Part shown: positions 59,494 to 64,000 of the stretch, piece after piece | How the letters are laid out: every line of letters begins with the position of its first letter | Numbering within the stretch: the first letter of the stretch is position 1 | From: Amyelois transitella | Lineage: Eukaryota > Arthropoda > Insecta > Lepidoptera > Pyralidae | DNA length: 64,000 nucleotides | Assembly (NCBI RefSeq): GCF_032362555.1 | Contig: NC_083516.1 | Span: forward strand, 4,799,001-4,863,000 | Reading direction: 5' to 3' | The notes under the pieces: generated by a model | Databases searched by the model: none | What the model was told of the DNA's origin: nothing | What the model saw: only the letters and a program-made list of their open reading frames with translations | Position numbers and translations under genes: made by a program

Positions 59494-60330
59494 TCTATAC
59501 TAATATTATAAAGCTGAAGAGTTTGTTTTGTTTGTTTGTTTGTTTAAACGCGCTAATCTCAGAAACTACTGAACCGATTTGAATAATTCTTTCACTGTTA
59601 GATAGTCTATTTATCGATGAAGGCTATAGGCTACATTTTATCCCGGATTTCCTACGGGAAACGTCAACAATGCAGGTGAAAGTTGAATGAGTCGGCCATC
59701 TGCGAGCTTACCACGCGAACGCTGCGCAAACCAACAAAGATATAGTAAAACAATGTACTAAAGATGTGAAGTACTCATTTTTTGCCACAAAAAAGTCCGC
59801 GAGAGCATATATCTATCTCTTAAGGTTTACTTACAATAACCACTTTTATGTTCATTTTTTAAGATTATTTTTTCATTATAAACATAAGTTATTTTGAAAC
59901 CAATTTTCTTTAATTCAGTATTAATCCTTATCCAAATAAATATGTTTATTACTTTCGGCTTTTCATGTAGACTAAAATTGCCATTTACAGTATATAAATC
60001 AGACGAATAGGTTTTGAGATATAGTCGTTATAAGCAATTTGCAGCGAAACATTTAATACGGCGAACCAGCGTTTTTTCTAATACGCGTGACCGCCTGACT
60101 ATTTTAAAGTAAAGTAAAGTATCAGCCTGTAAGATCCCACTACTGGGCAAAGGCCTCTCATCTCACTATACGGTCTCCGTTCCGTCGCGGGTAATGATGT
60201 GGGCCAAGTCGTCGCCAAGTCGCATAACAATTAGCAGCTATAATTGATAAAGCCGAGGAGGATGTTTGCATAAATAAATATGATGCCCAAAATAACTATT
60301 CCACGCGGACGAAGTCGCGGGCACAGCTAG
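59494..60330 (+). mobile_element. Non-autonomous Helitron with a 188-bp insertion
   Basis: Starts A|TCTATACTAATATTATAAAG and ends CACAGCTAG|T with the same 3' GC hairpin as the copy at 14349-15000; the shared 650 bp differ at only about six positions. An extra segment lies at about 60100-60288, just upstream of the terminal region. Confidence 0.88.
60100..60288 (+). repeat. Insertion within the Helitron, repeat-derived
   Basis: It begins TATTTTAAAGTAAAGTAAAG and contains ATCCCACTACTGGGCAAAGG and CCTCTC, a string frequent in lepidopteran repeats as I remember it. The sister Helitron lacks it. No target duplication is visible. Confidence 0.7.
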
Positions 60331-61161
60331 TTTTCTATAAATGAAGCTAAACATACTTTATAATGCCTATATCCCTTACGGTCAATAGCCTAACCCATTT
60401 GCAAAGACTGAAAGTCCATTACAAGCTAACATTCAGTTACTAGGTACATAATAGTTCCGGAAATTTGTTTTTAAGAAGGTAGCTTTCGTCCGCGTTTTTC
60501 GCAATACAAGTAGGTACCTAGTATGTTCTTCCTCTAGGTCAACTCTATCTCTGTACTCAGTTCAGTAGTTTAGGCGTGAAAGCGTAACAGGCAGACAGTT
60601 TTGCATTTACAATATTTAGGGGTTACCAAAACCTAAGTGATTACATTTTCTTTGGGGTAACAGATTTCATTGAAAACAAATTCATCAATAAATATTTTTT
60701 ATAGGCCAATACAGATTCTTATTAGTTGTTATTTTGTTATCTTCTTCGTCTTTGGAACGAAAAAAATAACATCGTCGTCATCATGTTTTCGTTCGGCTTA
60801 TAAAATAGTTTTAGTAAATTGAAAGTACCTATACTTTACCAAAAGAAAATTTTCTTTTTTTTTAATATTAAGGCTCCATCGTTTGTCATAGTGTAATCAT
60901 TGGAATGTGACATGACATTAGCATTTGCAATTCTGACATTGACTATTTTTGCGATTTTGTTATGACATTGACGGCAGCGGTAGGCAATACTAAAGACAGA
61001 CAGTACTCAGTAGTGCTCAGTAGAAATATTTTACTGTGCTATGCTATATATATCGATCTCGTGTTTTAACAATTTTATTTTCTTCTCAGTTCTCCACCAA
61101 CTAAAGTTTTTTCTCAACTTAATTTGAGTTGTTTAGTTAATATTCATTGATTGAAATAACA

Positions 61162-63891
61162 ATGGTACTGTCGAAGGAATATAGAATATGTATGCCTATG
61201 GAGGTGAAAGAGGTGGGATAAAGTTTCATAACATTTGTAGTCATTAGGTACATTATATCCTCTTTTAATTAAATTAAATCAATTAATTTACGAATCAGGT
61301 CGTCGTTAAATAAATAGAGAGTAATAAATTATGTCACTATTTCAATTCATAATTCATAATAATTCAATCACCAGTAGTTGGGTCCTTTTCTTGATCAATA
61401 TTATGACCGAAGGTTACTTTACTTCCTTTATTGACATCGAGCTTTTAATTGCCAGGGAAACTAATTAATGCTACTTAATACTTCTTACTTATGCTACTAG
61501 ATGGTCTCATGTCCATCAAACATATACTGCTTGCAAGTAGCTTTCTATGCCTTTTGACTTTTAATATATATATTTGCAGATACAAAAATATCATAATATT
61601 AAAAGGAATAAATTCCCCAATAAAAATAAAGTAAATTAAAGAAAATCATTTCACATCTTGAAATTTATTCAGGTTTACTGTTGATTTCTAGTACTATCTA
61701 TTAACTGGCAAAAATAATTGGAAAAGTAATGTTTCAAATGGTATATGTTTCAGTATCAAATAGGTCAATTGTACATGATAGCTCGTCACAGTTTTGAACA
61801 GTCCAGCAACGGCGAGGGGGTGGAAGTGGTGGCCAATGAGGAAGTTAATGATGAGAAAAACGGTACTGGACAATATACGGAGAAGAGGATCCATCTATCC
61901 AGGTACTTTTTAGGCTGTGGAAGGACTAGTAAACTTGATTTATTTATGAGCTTTTAAAACATTCACACCATTGTCACATTTTTATTCTGGAGATGGAGCC
62001 TACAACACTATTTAGATGCTTTTAATAATTTAGTTATCATATTTTAAAGAAAAGCTCTTAAGAATCCTTGAACATTGTACTATTATTTATTTATTTATAT
62101 GTATAACCAAATATGCAATTTTCTATTAAAATAATTGGTTTATTGACTACTTAAAAATAAGAATAATTATTTTTATGTTAAACTAAACAACCATTTTTTT
62201 AATAATCTAATTATACTTAAATTTATATAATTTTGTATTTCAGTCATTTACCATACTGGCTACAGTCACTCATTCCAAAAATATTTTATGTGACTGAGAA
62301 AGCATGGAATTATTATCCATATACTATAACTGGTAAATATTGTAATTTTTATTTGTTATCATAAATAATGTTTGCCTAATATTTTTACAAGTTTTGTTTG
62401 TTTTTCATGTTATCCTCGACTAAAGAATACACTGTGAGTATAATTATTTTTGTTTTGTCACTAATTTAGTTTTTCATGTAAGGTTTGAAAAATGTGCAAT
62501 GTGTAAATGTCTGAATTTTAGTACTTACATGTGTCTCTTTCTCACACCTATGCATGTTAGTTTTTGCACCTTCTACTACCATACTTCAGGGCTGAGGTCT
62601 GCTTTTAGACTTTTAATGGTCATAAATGTTGAACCTTTATTAGATATTGTATTTAGATTTCTTTCATTATGCCCAAAATTTTGCATGAACAATATATAAA
62701 TCCATATTCTCGGAAGGGTAACCCTAAACCCATTAAAGTGCCACATGCATAATTTATTATTTTGATATTGGAATTTGGTAATCATTTAAACTAAGTTATA
62801 TCTTTAATTTTCTAGTGTTCCTTCATTCCAAAGTTCTCTATATCAATTCAAACAAGATATGAAGATAATAATGGGACTAATGACAATGTAAGTAATATTT
62901 TTTTCTTTTTATTGATTTTGTTTATAATTATCTTATTACAGTTGTAAAAATATCCCATAGATGGGGATTATAAATGTGAAAGATTAGTTTTGATTTCTAA
63001 TAAAATTGTATGCAAGATGAGAAAATTCATTAAATCAACATTTTAAATCCAACAATCAATTAATTGACTAGTTTATCACAAAAAATGCATTTAAACTATA
63101 TAAAATTTTAACAATTTATTTGTACATTTTAGTGTTTAGGACTGACCCCTGAAGAGTTAGAGCAAAGGGATGTAGACTTCCTGGACATAGCTTATGATGA
63201 GATAAAGCCGCACCATTATAAAGAGGCTGAGGATCCAAAGTTCTTCAAGTCTGAGAAAACTGGGCGAGGCCCGTTGGTTGAAGGATGGAGAGACACACAG
63301 AAACCCATTATGTGCTGTTACAAATTAGTTAATGTCAAGTTTGAGGTGTGGGGGCTACAGACCAAGGTCGAGGAGTATGTTCAAGGGGTAAGTATTTATA
63401 AATGAGGAGATATTAAGAAGGAAAAATGGCGGGGATAAACTCTAAAGTCGGTGTTTTTATACACTAAGTACCTGTATTATTTCTGAGATATGTGAAAGAG
63501 AAAATCAAGATTCTAAAACCCCTTAACTGTGGTAGACGTCACCTTAAGATTTCTTGTTTCTTGCTTGAACCTTGCAGATAACTTTAACTTTATTTAAAAA
63601 TGGCGAAGATCGATCAGCTGATGGTGTTGTTATACATACGAGTAAATCAATGACGTCGATAGTTTTATCTTAATAATCTAGTAATGAGTTTAAAATAAAA
63701 CATGCTTTCTTGCGATCTTTACCGCTTATGACTGGATACTTTATTTATCTTCTTGTTTTAATTAGGCAATTCGAGAAATTTTATTGCTTGGCCATCGACA
63801 AGCTTTCGCCTGGATGGACGACTGGTACAACATGACCATAGAGGATGTTCGGGAGTATGAACGTGAAATGCATGAGAAAACCAATATAAAG
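61162..63891 (+). CDS. rdgBbeta: Cytoplasmic phosphatidylinositol transfer protein, RdgB-beta/PITPNC1 type (partial)
   Basis: Single-domain class IIB PITP that carries phosphatidylinositol and phosphatidic acid (family knowledge). Exons 61162-61212, 61754-61902, 62244-62332, 62426-62433 (8 nt), 62816-62887, 63133-63387 and 63766-63891 join in phase to 250 residues; the gene continues past the window after a normal donor (GTAAAA). KEYRICMP, YQIGQLYMIA, GEGVEVV, the lipid-pocket segment PKIFYVTEKAWNYYPYTITE, SEKTGRGPL, YKLVNVKFEVWGLQTKVE and GHRQAFAWMDDWY match PITPNC1 much better than class I PITP or the long RdgB-alpha. The exon 1 donor (GTGGGA) is weak. The C-terminal tail, which in the family carries 14-3-3 sites, is outside the window. 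Confidence 0.93.
62426..62433 (+). other. rdgBbeta: 8-nt microexon of RdgB-beta
   Basis: AATACACT lies between an acceptor (GACTAAAG) and a donor (GTGAGT). With the final G of the previous exon it gives Glu-Tyr-Thr, exactly the residues the family has between ...YPYTIT and CSF, and it restores the frame: the exon before ends in phase 1 and the next starts in phase 0. Skipping it shifts the frame. Confidence 0.85.
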
Positions 63892-64000
63892 GTAAAATTT
63901 TTAGTTTTTAAGTTCCTATTTATAAAGTGCTAAAATACCAATCATTTTAGCACAGATGATATGAAAGTTCGGCTTTTGTACCAATTAAGGCCATTAGTGC
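63892..64000 (+). other. Start of the next RdgB-beta intron
   Basis: Sequence after the exon 7 donor; no coding similarity up to the window end. Confidence 0.6.

Larger units (their letters stand above)
59345..61161. other. Intergenic region TRAPPC13 to RdgB-beta
   Basis: Apart from the Helitron (59494-60330) and a degraded short RTE-partner fragment (60358-60450, reverse), the interval is AT-rich with no gene visible. The RdgB-beta promoter or a 5' exon should lie in its right part. Confidence 0.5.

Overview
This is a moth or butterfly (Lepidoptera) nuclear genome window. It is AT-rich, with intron-split conserved animal genes and a dense load of repeats of lepidopteran type: Helitrons beginning A|TC and ending CTAG|T, an RTE-like LINE whose 3' tail is TATG repeats, short elements sharing both ends with that LINE, and tRNA-derived SINEs. 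There is no operon, CRISPR array or bacterial feature.

Layout: (1) 934-30617, minus: clueless/CLUH, 24 coding exons that I could join in phase into one 1,606-residue reading frame. Its introns carry most of the repeats, including an uninterrupted 1,036-residue LINE in intron 4. (2) 32219-35959, plus: INO80 complex subunit E, five coding exons plus a diverged second version of exon 4. (3) 38115-40901, minus: AP-2 alpha-adaptin in a single exon. (4) 41938-51984, plus: the mitochondrial PP2C-type phosphatase PPTC7, five exons. (5) 54056-56899, minus: Derlin-2, five exons, one intron with clear U12-type signals. (6) 58026-59234, plus: TRAPPC13 in a single exon. (7) 61162 to beyond the window, plus: a cytoplasmic phosphatidylinositol transfer protein of the RdgB-beta/PITPNC1 type, which needs an 8-nucleotide microexon to read in frame. 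Strands alternate for the first six genes, giving divergent promoter regions (clu/INO80E, AP-2alpha/PPTC7, Derlin-2/TRAPPC13) and convergent 3' ends (INO80E/AP-2alpha, PPTC7/Derlin-2).

The genes are unrelated housekeeping genes: mitochondrial biogenesis (clu, PPTC7), chromatin remodelling (INO80E), and membrane traffic, ER quality control and lipid transfer (AP-2alpha, TRAPPC13, Derlin-2, RdgB-beta). Nothing suggests a dedicated gene cluster. The most interesting points are in gene structure and repeats: the duplicated INO80E exon, the 8-nt microexon, the U12 intron, two intronless genes, and a LINE with a short non-autonomous partner that shares both its ends and leaves 10-13 bp target-site duplications. 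All identifications come from reading the sequence and remembering protein families; no search was run.
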